The position numbers and the translations under genes are program-made. DNA of 14,181 bases, from the NCBI GenBank assembly GCA_036271855.1, contig DATAZV010000270.1, positions 1 through 14,181 of the forward strand. Reading direction: 5' to 3'. This document shows positions 9,101 through 14,019 of this stretch, in pieces. The notes under the pieces are model-generated. The model saw only the letters and a list, made by a program, of their open reading frames with translations. It had not been told where the DNA came from and ran no database searches. Positions within the stretch are counted from its first letter, which is position 1. Each line of letters starts with the position of its first letter. This DNA is from JAQGMJ01 sp036271855. GTDB taxonomy: Bacteria > Pseudomonadota > Gammaproteobacteria > Burkholderiales > JAEUOS01.

Positions 9101-9283
9101 TTCACCATGGTCGGCGGCCTGGTCCTGAGCCAGATGCTCACCCTGTTCACCACCCCGGTGATCTACCTCTACCTCGACCGCCTGAACAACCGCCTCGGCC
9201 GCAAGAAGCACGACGAGGAAGAGCGCCGGCGCTCGCGCCAGAACGAAGCCCCGCCGGAGGACCCGGCCGGCGACCCGGTGTAA
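6140..9283 (+). CDS. mdtC: RND multidrug efflux pump, HAE1 family, MdtC/MuxC-like
   Basis: The most likely start is the GTG at 6140, four bases after the adaptor stop, giving 1047 residues, typical for this family. The frame is open back to an ATG at 6098, but that would overlap the adaptor and precede the conserved N-terminus NISAPFIHRPIATSLLMA. TM1 is followed by FPLLPVAPLPQVDFPTIVV and the porter domain, then a TM block (about 335-500), a second periplasmic loop and a second TM block from about 850. Proton-relay residues are present: D401-D402 in FVVDDAIVMLEN, K923 in IVKKNGIMMVDFA, and the RFRPIMMTTMAALL segment. The sequence tracks MdtC closely from memory. It is a proton-driven inner-membrane exporter; the substrate is not predictable. 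MdtABC systems use two pumps, MdtB and MdtC, but only one is encoded here. The C-terminal tail is strongly charged (KKHDEEERRRSR). The symbol is by similarity. Confidence 0.95.
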   Translation: MNISAPFIHRPIATSLLMAAVFLVGLVAFPLLPVAPLPQVDFPTIVVSANLPGASSETMASSVATPLENQFAQIPGIAQMTSTSVMGSTQITVQFDLGRQIDAAGQDIQSAINAATGFLPKILPTPPTYRKINPAESAVVIYAVHSDVLTATQVDDYAETVILPRMSQIPGVGQVSIGGQQKPAIRVQVDPAKIAALGIQLEDIAGVISTATVNAPKGSINGTAHNYVVYTNDQLLAAAPWNDVIVAYKNGAPVRVRDVGVAVEGPENNQLTAWQNGKNGILLLVYKQPGANIIEVVKRIEAAIPQVMTAVPASLQVDKLIDRTTTITASVHDVEYTLLLTIGLVVMVIFLFLRNVWATVIPGVTIPIALLGTCGLMYLLGYTLDNLSLMGLTIAVGFVVDDAIVMLENIYRHIEDGMDPMQAALLGSGEIGFTILSISLSLVAVFIPLLLMGGIIGRLFREFAVTVTMTIAVSAFVSLTLTPMMCARFIKDEKHARHGRFYMIVEGWFERMLNGYKRGLDFVLRHQFPTLLVFLATLAATVVLYIYEPKGFFPQQDTGIIAGLADAAQDVSFEEMVRLQHQLTDIISKDPDVQSWATSVGGFRPLNNGFVFIGLKPRNQRSAGADEIITRLRAKFAAVPGATFFLQAAQDLNVGGRLSRTQYQYTLQDPNLSELNEWAPKLMAKLRTLPQIKDVATDQQTSSTMLSMTIDRDQAARFGISPQVIDQTLYDAFGQRQVTQYFTQLNTYHVILEITPELQRDPNTLQRIYVKSPLTGQQVPLSTFVHYDTQHVAFLSINHQAQFPAVTLSFNLNAGASLGQAVEAIQKEVYAMGMPRSIIGTFQGTAQAFQSSLQSQPYLIAAALVAVYIILGMLYESYVHPITILSTLPSAGVGALLMLLLFHYDLTVIALIGIILLIGIVKKNGIMMVDFAIQAERDQHLKPEESIRQACLLRFRPIMMTTMAALLAALPLMLGHGTGSELRRPLGFTMVGGLVLSQMLTLFTTPVIYLYLDRLNNRLGRKKHDEEERRRSRQNEAPPEDPAGDPV

Positions 9284-9367
9284 GGCGGGGCGCCGGCGCC
9301 GCGCCCGCGCAGGCCCCGGGGCGGGCGTGCCGCGCCGGTGGCAAACACTTTTCCGGCGCATAACCGT

Positions 9368-9403
9368 TTTTCGCGCCGCATCCGCTGCGGCGCAGCGCGA
9401 AAA
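9368..9403. other. GC-rich hairpin with T/A-rich base between pump and kinase genes
   Basis: TTTTCGCG (9368-9375) pairs with CGCGAAAA (9396-9403). An alternative perfect inner stem is GCGCCGCA (9373-9380) with TGCGGCGC (9386-9393) and a 5-nt loop. The structure is strong but lacks the terminal T-run of a classical terminator. It may end the efflux transcript or act as an operator, since its right arm lies where the -35 region of the next promoter should be. Confidence 0.5.
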
Positions 9404-9419
9404 TCAAAAGCGCGCTGGC

Positions 9420-9425
9420 TATAAT
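9420..9425 (+). promoter_or_regulatory. Consensus -10 box for the histidine kinase gene
   Basis: TATAAT occurs as a perfect match, in the context TGGCTATAATG, 59 bp upstream of the kinase GTG. Such AT-rich hexamers are rare in this GC-rich DNA. There is no recognisable -35 at 16-18 bp; that interval falls in the right arm of the hairpin at 9396-9403. An upstream TG one base out of the extended -10 position may help. This suggests the kinase is transcribed separately from the efflux operon. Confidence 0.55.
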
Positions 9426-9484
9426 GTTCCGGCAGCGCGACCCCGGCAGCGGGGCTGAACAACGCATCATCCCGAGCGCCCAAC

Positions 9485-11197
9485 GTGTACAGCGACTTGT
9501 TCAATCCCCTGGTCCAGACCATCATCGTCGGCATCGCCGTCAACGGCCTGGCCTGCGCCGCCTTTTTCTACCTCTACGCGATCAACCGCGGCCACCGCTA
9601 CCTGCTGCTGTGGGCCTTTGCGGCGCTCGCCTACACCCTGCGCTGGGCGTTCCACTACAACGGCGAAACCGAGCCCGCCTTCCGCGCCATCGAAGCCCTG
9701 TTCGCCTCCGCCGGCCTCACCACCATCCTGCTGGGCGCCTACGCCCTGGTGCCGGACAAGCGCTGGCGCCTGCGCCAGCTGGGCATGGCGCTGGCCCTGT
9801 TTTTCGCCGTCGCGCTGGCCGGCGCCGCCGCCGCCCACCGCATCATCGAAGTGTTCTACAGCCTGGCCGGCCTCACCGTCATCGGCATCGGCTACTGCCT
9901 GTGGCAGGGCTACCGCGCCAGCCGCCTGTCCGGCTTCATATTCGTCGGCGCCGCCTACCTGGCGCAGGGCAGCGCGATGTTCGGCGCGCAACTGGCCTGG
10001 GGCACCGAAGTGCGCAACCTGGTGATCATTCCGCTGTTCAACCTGCTCACCGTCGCCGGCTTCATCCTGATCGGCTTCCAGCGCACCGAGCGCGCGCGCG
10101 ACGCCGCCGAAAACACCCTGCGCCACTTCTTCAACACCGCCCCCATTCCCATCATCATCTCGCGCGCCCCGCGCGGCGAGATCGAGCAGGTGAACCAGGC
10201 CGGCGTCGACATGTCGGGGGTTTCACTAAGTGAGCTGCTGGGCAAGACCGCCGCCGAAATCGGCATCGTCGCCGACCCCGAAAGGCGCCGCGCGATGTAC
10301 GAAAACCTCAGCGCCGGGCGCAGCGTGTCCGGCTTCGAGCTGGCCTATTTGCACGGCGGCAAGCAGCGCGCCCTGTTCGCCGTCAACGCCAGCCCGCTGC
10401 CGCTGGAAGACGGCATGCGCTACATCTTCGTCCTCTACGACGTCAGCGAGCTGCGCCGCACCCAGCGCGCCCTGGCCTCCCTCAACGCCAACCTGGAGCG
10501 CCAGGTGGCCGAGCGCACCAGCGACCTCGAAATGTTCGGCTACTCCCTCTCGCACGACCTGCGCGCCCCCCTGCGCGCGATCAACGGCTTCTCCGGCCTG
10601 CTGCTGGAAAACCAGGGCCTCGACGCCGACAGCCGCCGCCTGCTCGAACGCATCCACTACAACGGCAACCGGATGAACAAGCTGGTCGACGCCGTGCTCG
10701 AATACTCGCGCGACAGCGCCAAAAAAATCACCCCCGCCCCCTGCGCGCTGGACCCCCTGCTCACCGCCTTCATCGGCGAATACCGCCTGCAATACCCCGG
10801 CGCCACGATTCACCTGCAGCCGCTGGGCGAAGTCGTCGGCGACCCCACCATGCTGCAGCAGGTGCTGGAAAACCTGGTCAGCAACGCGCTCAAATACTCC
10901 GCCAAAAGCACCGCCCCGAAAATCGAAATCTGGCGCGAAGACGCCGGTGACAAGGCTGTGATCCACGTACGCGACAATGGCTGCGGCTTCGACATGGCCA
11001 ACACCGGCCGCCTGTTCAAGCTGTTCCAGCGCATGCATGCCGACGAAGCCTACGACGGCATCGGCGTCGGCCTGGCGGTGGTCAAGCGCTTCGTCGAGCG
11101 CCTCGACGGCCGCATCGAAGTGCAATCCGCCGTCAACCTCGGCAGCACCTTCAAGGTCACCCTGCCCGCCGTTGTCCCGGCCTTCGAGCTCGCCTGA
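9485..11197 (+). CDS. Membrane sensor histidine kinase with 7-TM N-terminus and PAS domain
   Basis: The frame gives 570 residues from the GTG at 9485, the best available start, although no clear Shine-Dalgarno precedes it. About seven hydrophobic segments fill residues 10-198. A PAS-like domain (about 205-325) follows, starting TLRHFFNTAPIPIIISR and ending YIFVLYDVSELRRTQ. A short coiled coil leads to the HisKA domain with phospho-acceptor H357 in SYSLSHDLRAPLRAINGFSG. The ATPase domain has the N box (LENLVSNALKYS, N463/N467), DNGCGF at 497-502 and the second glycine box GIGVGLAVVKRF at about 525-536. All catalytic motifs are intact, so the kinase should autophosphorylate. No receiver domain or response-regulator gene lies beside it, so it is an orphan here. 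The H-box and ATPase style resemble phytochrome-type kinases, but no chromophore domain is present. The signal is unknown. Confidence 0.93.
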   Translation: MYSDLFNPLVQTIIVGIAVNGLACAAFFYLYAINRGHRYLLLWAFAALAYTLRWAFHYNGETEPAFRAIEALFASAGLTTILLGAYALVPDKRWRLRQLGMALALFFAVALAGAAAAHRIIEVFYSLAGLTVIGIGYCLWQGYRASRLSGFIFVGAAYLAQGSAMFGAQLAWGTEVRNLVIIPLFNLLTVAGFILIGFQRTERARDAAENTLRHFFNTAPIPIIISRAPRGEIEQVNQAGVDMSGVSLSELLGKTAAEIGIVADPERRRAMYENLSAGRSVSGFELAYLHGGKQRALFAVNASPLPLEDGMRYIFVLYDVSELRRTQRALASLNANLERQVAERTSDLEMFGYSLSHDLRAPLRAINGFSGLLLENQGLDADSRRLLERIHYNGNRMNKLVDAVLEYSRDSAKKITPAPCALDPLLTAFIGEYRLQYPGATIHLQPLGEVVGDPTMLQQVLENLVSNALKYSAKSTAPKIEIWREDAGDKAVIHVRDNGCGFDMANTGRLFKLFQRMHADEAYDGIGVGLAVVKRFVERLDGRIEVQSAVNLGSTFKVTLPAVVPAFELA

Positions 11198-11270
11198 AGT
11201 CCCGCGGCCGGCGCAGCGGCCCCCTCGAGGCCCGAAGACACAAAAATTAACAATCCGCAAAACGCGGGCG

Positions 11271-11295
11271 AAAAAAGACCGGCTTACGCCGGTCT
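11271..11295 (-). terminator. Terminator between convergent genes, strongest for the minus strand
   Basis: AGACCGGC (11276-11283) and GCCGGTCT (11288-11295) form an 8-bp stem with a TTAC loop. Read on the minus strand it is followed by six T residues (11271-11276), making a good terminator for the repeat-protein gene at 11326. On the plus strand only CTTTA follows, so it is a weaker terminator for the kinase gene. Confidence 0.85.
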
Positions 11296-11300
11296 CTTTA

Positions 11301-11319
11301 CTTGACCGAGGAGGTCAAG
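11301..11319. repeat. Short hairpin just before the terminator
   Basis: CTTGACC (11301-11307) pairs with GGTCAAG (11313-11319) across a 5-nt loop. It lies 6 bp after the stop of the minus-strand repeat protein and may stabilise the 3' end of its mRNA. Confidence 0.4.
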
Positions 11320-11325
11320 CGCAAA

Positions 11326-11664
11326 TTACTTGGCCGGAGCGGCTTTCGCGGCCTTCGCGTCGGCGGCGGCCTTGGTCTTTGCGGCCTTGGCATCGGCAGC
11401 AGCCTTCGCCTTGGCAGCCTTCGCATCGGAAGCAGCCTTCGCCTTGTCGGCCTTGGCTTTGGCTTTGGCAGCCTTCGCGTCAGCAGAGGCCTTGGCTTTT
11501 GCAGCCTTGGCATCGGCAGCGGCCTTCGCCTTGTCGGCCTTGGCATCAGCCTTCGCCGGCGCAGCGGCGGCCGGCGCGGCAGCAGGCGCAGCGGCCGGTG
11601 CATCAGCGGCGAAAACGGCGGAAGCGAACAAACCGGCTACGAGTGCTGCGAGAATCTTCGACAT
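11326..11664 (-). CDS. Small secreted Ala/Lys-rich protein of 11-residue repeats (copy 1)
   Basis: The 112-residue protein starts at an ATG preceded by AGGAG with a 6-nt spacer. A Sec signal peptide (MSKILAALVAGLFASAVFA) should be cleaved after A19. The mature part uses only Ala, Asp, Lys, Pro, Ser and Thr: an Ala/Pro linker (about 20-38), then repeats of 11 residues with consensus ADAKAAKAKAA at 39-49, 50-60, 61-71, 79-89, 90-100 and 101-111, interrupted by a 7-residue partial unit. With about 22 Lys and 9 Asp it is very basic. It should be a long charged helix in the periplasm or outside the cell. The 11-residue period is known from LEA group 3 proteins, apolipoproteins and synuclein; similar composition occurs in TolA domain II and histone-H1-like tails. 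Function is unknown. A paralogue lies at 12162-12464, and this gene has its own terminator. Confidence 0.88.
   Translation of the reverse strand: MSKILAALVAGLFASAVFAADAPAAAPAAAPAAAAPAKADAKADKAKAAADAKAAKAKASADAKAAKAKAKADKAKAASDAKAAKAKAAADAKAAKTKAAADAKAAKAAPAK
11332..11550. repeat. 33-bp tandem repeat array encoding 11-residue units (copy 1)
   Basis: Six full degenerate units and one partial unit encode the Ala/Lys/Asp repeats. The partial unit (residues 72-78) keeps the reading frame. The array is coding DNA, not a CRISPR: there are no spacers and the repeats diverge by substitution. Such arrays can gain or lose units by slippage, so length may vary between strains. Confidence 0.8.
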
Positions 11665-11724
11665 GTGTTTCTCCTGTGTATGGGTTTTTTATACATCCGC
11701 ACTTGGTGCAGGTACGGTTGTGCT

Positions 11725-11792
11725 GATAAAAACGCCACGCCCCGCCCAACGGTTGACCATTTTTCGCAAACCAAGGGTAAACGTTAATAACC
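11725..11792 (-). promoter_or_regulatory. Conserved 68-bp upstream block, copy 1
   Basis: The block starts 61 bp upstream of the copy-1 ATG. In plus-strand reading it begins GATAAA, contains ACGCCACGCC and GCCCAACGGTTGA (11744-11756), and ends ATAACC. A block of exactly the same length with the same order of elements lies upstream of copy 2 (12536-12603). It probably contains the promoter and perhaps an operator. I could not fix the -35 and -10 boxes. Confidence 0.6.
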
Positions 11793-11948
11793 CTTTGGCG
11801 ACGCAATGGCCGCAACCGCGCGGTTACCGGCACACACTGAAGCCACTTATCCCGTTGGCATGCGCGCGTCGCGACCAAGAGGTAGCCCTGGCTCACGCCT
11901 TCGAAGCAAGCGCACCCTCGCGCCGCCCGCAACGAAATGCGGCGTCGC

Positions 11949-11962
11949 TCATTTGCAAATGA
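11949..11962. repeat. 14-bp perfect palindrome
   Basis: TCATTTGCAAATGA is perfectly self-complementary and AT-rich in a GC-rich setting. It stands directly beside an 8-bp hairpin at 11966-11987. It could be a repressor or activator site, but it is about 285 bp upstream of the copy-1 ATG, so its target is unclear. Confidence 0.4.
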
Positions 11963-11965
11963 ATA

Positions 11966-12020
11966 ATTTCGCGGCACTTCGCGAAATGGTGCTCCGGCCG
12001 CCGATTTTCGGGCGCGGAGC
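11966..12020. repeat. Two consecutive hairpins next to the palindrome
   Basis: ATTTCGCG (11966-11973) pairs with CGCGAAAT (11980-11987) across a 6-nt loop. Shortly after, GCTCCG and CGCC pair with GGCG and CGGAGC (about 11992-12020) with a 2-nt bulge. Neither has a T-run. Together with the palindrome at 11949 they make a dense structured patch of unknown role. Confidence 0.35.
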
Positions 12021-12072
12021 GATGGCAATCGCATGCCGCTCCCCCGCCCCCTCTGGCCTCCACACACCCCAT

Positions 12073-12105
12073 AAAAAAAGACCGGCCGCTTTTCACCGCG
12101 GCCGG
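12073..12105 (-). terminator. Intrinsic terminator of repeat-protein copy 2
   Basis: CCGGCCGC (12082-12089) pairs with GCGGCCGG (12098-12105) across an 8-nt loop. On the minus strand a run of seven T residues follows (12073-12079). It lies about 57 bp after the copy-2 stop. On the plus strand only four T follow the stem. Confidence 0.88.
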
Positions 12106-12161
12106 CCCCTTTTCAGCACGCCCTGCCGCAACCCGCCGCGGCCGGCCATGCTTGAGTTGAC

Positions 12162-12464
12162 TTACTGCGCCTTGCGCTCCGCCGTATTGGCCGCGGCGTC
12201 CGCCTTTTTCTCTTCCTGCTTGGCGCTCACCTTGTCGGCCTTGGCTTGCGCCAGCGCGGCCTTCTTGTCGGCCTTGGCCTGCGCCTTGGCGGCCTTGCGG
12301 TCGGCCTTGGCCTGGGCCTTGGCTTCCTTCGAGTCGGCCTTGGCGTCGACCTTCATTTCCTTGTTTTCCGCCTTGTCGACCTTGTGCATATCCTCGGCAA
12401 AAGCCGTGGTGGCAAAGGCGGTGGCGAAAATAGCCGCCGTCAGGGTAGCGAGTAATTTGGACAT
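12162..12464 (-). CDS. Small secreted Lys/Ala-rich protein of 11-residue repeats (copy 2)
   Basis: The 100-residue protein starts at an ATG with AGGAG and a 6-nt spacer, in a context (ACAGGAGAnnCACATG) nearly identical to copy 1. The signal peptide MSKLLATLTAAIFATAFATTAFA should be cleaved before ED. The mature protein has a short mixed-charge segment (24-41), then four regular 11-residue units: KADSKEAKAQA, KADRKAAKAQA, KADKKAALAQA and KADKVSAKQEE (42-85), then an Ala-rich end. It contains no cysteine and, in the mature part, no aromatic residue except one His. The repeats are more mixed in charge than in copy 1 (Glu, Gln and Arg as well), so the two are paralogues with the same architecture and not recent duplicates. 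A charged extended helix in the periplasm or outside the cell is expected; the function is unknown. It has its own terminator and upstream block. Confidence 0.88.
   Translation of the reverse strand: MSKLLATLTAAIFATAFATTAFAEDMHKVDKAENKEMKVDAKADSKEAKAQAKADRKAAKAQAKADKKAALAQAKADKVSAKQEEKKADAAANTAERKAQ
12210..12341. repeat. Four 33-bp tandem repeats encoding 11-residue units (copy 2)
   Basis: Four in-phase units of 33 bp code for residues 42-85 without interruption. GCGGCCTTG/GTCGGCCTTGGCCT-type motifs recur at 33-bp spacing on the plus strand. It is coding DNA with diverged units. Confidence 0.8.
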
Positions 12465-12535
12465 GTGATTCTCCTGTTAGGTTTTTGAGGCATGGGGTCG
12501 GGTGACCGAGGAGGGTCCCGAACCATCGCCATGAA

Positions 12536-12603
12536 GATAAACGTCATGCCAAGCCCAACGGTTGATAAACCGGCTTTTGCACGCCGCAAATCTTTTCATA
12601 ACC
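12536..12603 (-). promoter_or_regulatory. Conserved 68-bp upstream block, copy 2
   Basis: This block starts 72 bp upstream of the copy-2 ATG. Its elements match those of copy 1 in order and spacing: GATAAA at one end, ACGTCATGCC, the identical 13-mer GCCCAACGGTTGA (12553-12565) and ATAACC at the other end. It is the likely promoter/operator region. The leader between it and the gene (12465-12535) differs from copy 1 apart from the ribosome-binding site. Confidence 0.6.
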
Positions 12604-12718
12604 CCAACGCAGAATCTGTCCAGCTTTCTCCTACACCGTCCTACAGCGGCCGGCGCCGCTCATTGCGCCCCCTGATTGCCGCCGCATTGCGCTCCTCATT
12701 TCCCTCGACTACCGCCCG

Positions 12719-13795
12719 CTACGGCGCGAGCACAAAGCGCATCACCCGCCGCCCGCGATTCTCCGCCAGGTACACCCGCCCCTGCGTATCCACCGCAATC
12801 CCGTGCGCCTGGTTGAACTCCCCCACGAAGGTGCCCGGCCGCCCGAACGAAGTCAGCAGCTTGCCCGAGGCCCGCTCGAACACATCCACCCGCGCGTTGT
12901 TCTGGTTCATCACGTAAATCCACTTCTGCTCGCGGTCCGGCGAAAAATCGATGGCGACTGCCGACCCGCCCGTCTCCTTCAACTTGCCATCCGCCGGCGG
13001 CGTCACCGGCGTCCACGGCACCGCCATGGTCCGCAGCAACTTGCCCATCTTGTCGTACACCTCGACCTTCGACTCGGTACGGCTGCACACATACACCTCG
13101 CCCGCCCGCGACATCGAGAGGCAATGCACGCTCTGCATATGCGGCAACAGCCACTGCCGCAAAAACTTCCCCGACTTATCGAACACCGCCACCCGCTTGT
13201 TCTGCCCCGGGCTCTCGCCATCCGCCACATACACATCGCCATTGGCGCGGTCCACGTAAATCGACGAAGGCGAAGTAAACCGCGCCGCCGGCGAATTCAG
13301 CGGCTTGCCCTTATCCGTCCCGTCCGCCGTATCCAGCGTCCCCCGCACCCCGATCTGCATCAACAACCGCGACCCATCGTGCGAATATTTCTGCACCACC
13401 CCCGAAGGCGCCGCCGCCACCCACATGTTGCCTTCCGCGTCCTCATGGCAAGAATGCAGGCGCGCATCCATCACCTTATGGTCGCCCCACGAATTCACCA
13501 CACCGCCCGCCGCATCCAGCTCGATGATCGAAGGCGCCAGCCGCCCCCCATTCAAATCCCCATCCGCCACGTCCTGCCGATTCAAAATGAACACATGGTC
13601 ATTGCGGTCCACGCACACCCCGCCCAGGCCGCCTAGTACCCAGAGGTCCGGGAGCGGCTTGGGCCAGCTTGGGTCGATGACGTAGTGCGGGGCGGCGGAC
13701 GAGGTGAGGGGGCCGGGGGTGGAGCAGCTTGCGCAGGCTAGGGTGAGGAGGACGCAGAGGGTGGCGCGAGCGGGTGTGCCTGAGGGGTAGGGCAT
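12719..13795 (-). CDS. NHL-repeat beta-propeller lipoprotein
   Basis: The ATG at 13795 has GGAG at 13801-13804 with a 5-nt spacer and is preferred over an ATG at 13819 that lacks one. The product has 358 residues. The N-terminus is a signal peptide with candidate lipidation cysteines C21 and C24 (LACASCSTPGP). The body repeats the NHL pattern of a short turn followed by beta strands: GGVCVDRNDHVFILNR, SSIYVDRANGDVYVADG, HCLSMSRAGEVYVCSR, AIDFSPDREQKWIYVMNQ and HGIAVDTQGRVYLAENRGRRV. It should fold as a six-bladed propeller related to peptidyl-alpha-hydroxyglycine amidating lyase and other NHL proteins. Whether it has enzyme activity or only binds a partner cannot be told. It is probably periplasmic or anchored in the outer membrane. 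No terminator with a T-run was found downstream. The 32-bp palindrome upstream may control it. Confidence 0.88.
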   Translation of the reverse strand: MPYPSGTPARATLCVLLTLACASCSTPGPLTSSAAPHYVIDPSWPKPLPDLWVLGGLGGVCVDRNDHVFILNRQDVADGDLNGGRLAPSIIELDAAGGVVNSWGDHKVMDARLHSCHEDAEGNMWVAAAPSGVVQKYSHDGSRLLMQIGVRGTLDTADGTDKGKPLNSPAARFTSPSSIYVDRANGDVYVADGESPGQNKRVAVFDKSGKFLRQWLLPHMQSVHCLSMSRAGEVYVCSRTESKVEVYDKMGKLLRTMAVPWTPVTPPADGKLKETGGSAVAIDFSPDREQKWIYVMNQNNARVDVFERASGKLLTSFGRPGTFVGEFNQAHGIAVDTQGRVYLAENRGRRVMRFVLAP

Positions 13796-13869
13796 TTTGT
13801 CTCCATTTTTGGAAGGCATTCGTGCTGAATGAAGCGAACCGAATGCATCTTTTAGTTGTACCGCGCGGC

Positions 13870-13901
13870 GTGTGTTCTAGGACACGTGTCGTAGAACACA
13901 C
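13870..13901. promoter_or_regulatory. 32-bp composite palindrome, probable operator
   Basis: Outer arms GTGTGTTCTA (13870-13879) and TAGAACACAC (13892-13901) are perfectly complementary. They enclose the perfect 10-bp palindrome GACACGTGTC (13881-13890), with one G on each side as the only mismatch. Thirty of 32 positions obey the symmetry. It lies 75 bp upstream of the NHL lipoprotein start and 119 bp upstream of the plus-strand gene at 14020, between divergent genes. This fits a binding site for one or two dimers of a regulator. No regulator is visible in the window. Confidence 0.6.
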
Positions 13902-13924
13902 TATTCAGTTAAAAACTGCCGGCG

Positions 13925-13930
13925 TATCAT
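13925..13930 (+). promoter_or_regulatory. Possible -10 box for the gene at 14020
   Basis: TATCAT lies 90 bp upstream of the ATG at 14020 and just after the palindrome. The -35 region is poor (TTCAGT at 13904-13909, only 15 bp away). If used, the palindrome would overlap the upstream part of this promoter. Confidence 0.25.
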
Positions 13931-14019
13931 ACTGCCGCACCGACAAAGAAGCGACTTCGGACCCAGCCATGCGATGGCTACGTGTACCGCTGCGCTCGCC
14001 GGATGAAGCGAGGTGAGGG

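Larger units (their letters stand above)
11665..12072. other. About 400-bp non-coding region between the two repeat-protein genes
   Basis: It holds the 5' leader and the conserved upstream block (11725-11792) of copy 1, then about 150 bp without recognisable features, then a cluster of palindromes (11949-12020), and ends at the terminator of copy 2. ORFs crossing it on either strand have no ribosome-binding site and run into the repeat genes in antisense, so I do not accept them. Confidence 0.5.

Noticed and set aside
6859..9363. 834-codon open frame on the plus strand inside and beyond the pump gene
   Set aside because: It is an off-frame shadow of the RND pump with Arg/His/Pro/Ala-rich, low-complexity translation; the pump frame carries all conserved motifs.
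11340..11575. CRISPR array or non-coding satellite
   Set aside because: The repeats are contiguous without spacers, diverge by substitution and keep a single reading frame with a signal peptide.
11302..11787. Gly/Leu/Ser-rich and Ala/Phe-rich frames on the plus strand (11302-11787 and 11330-11962)
   Set aside because: They are antisense readings of the 11-residue repeat array of copy 1. The minus frame has a signal peptide, ribosome-binding site and terminator.
11806..12468. 220-codon plus-strand frame across the gap and copy 2
   Set aside because: It runs through palindromes and a terminator and then antisense through copy 2; no ribosome-binding site or conserved motif.
11303..12514. Shared 12-mer TGACCGAGGAGG after copy 1 (11303) and before copy 2 (12503)
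   Set aside because: Shared 12-mers are expected by chance in a window of this size, and the two copies are not in equivalent positions relative to the genes.
12645..12660. Hairpin AGCGGC/GCCGCT after the NHL gene as its terminator
   Set aside because: The stem is only 6 bp and no T-run follows on the minus strand.
13774..14016. 80-codon plus-strand frame across the palindrome
   Set aside because: It starts inside the antisense of the NHL gene, crosses the palindrome and the likely promoter, and has no ribosome-binding site. Only its last 15 codons are noted as a weak leader possibility.
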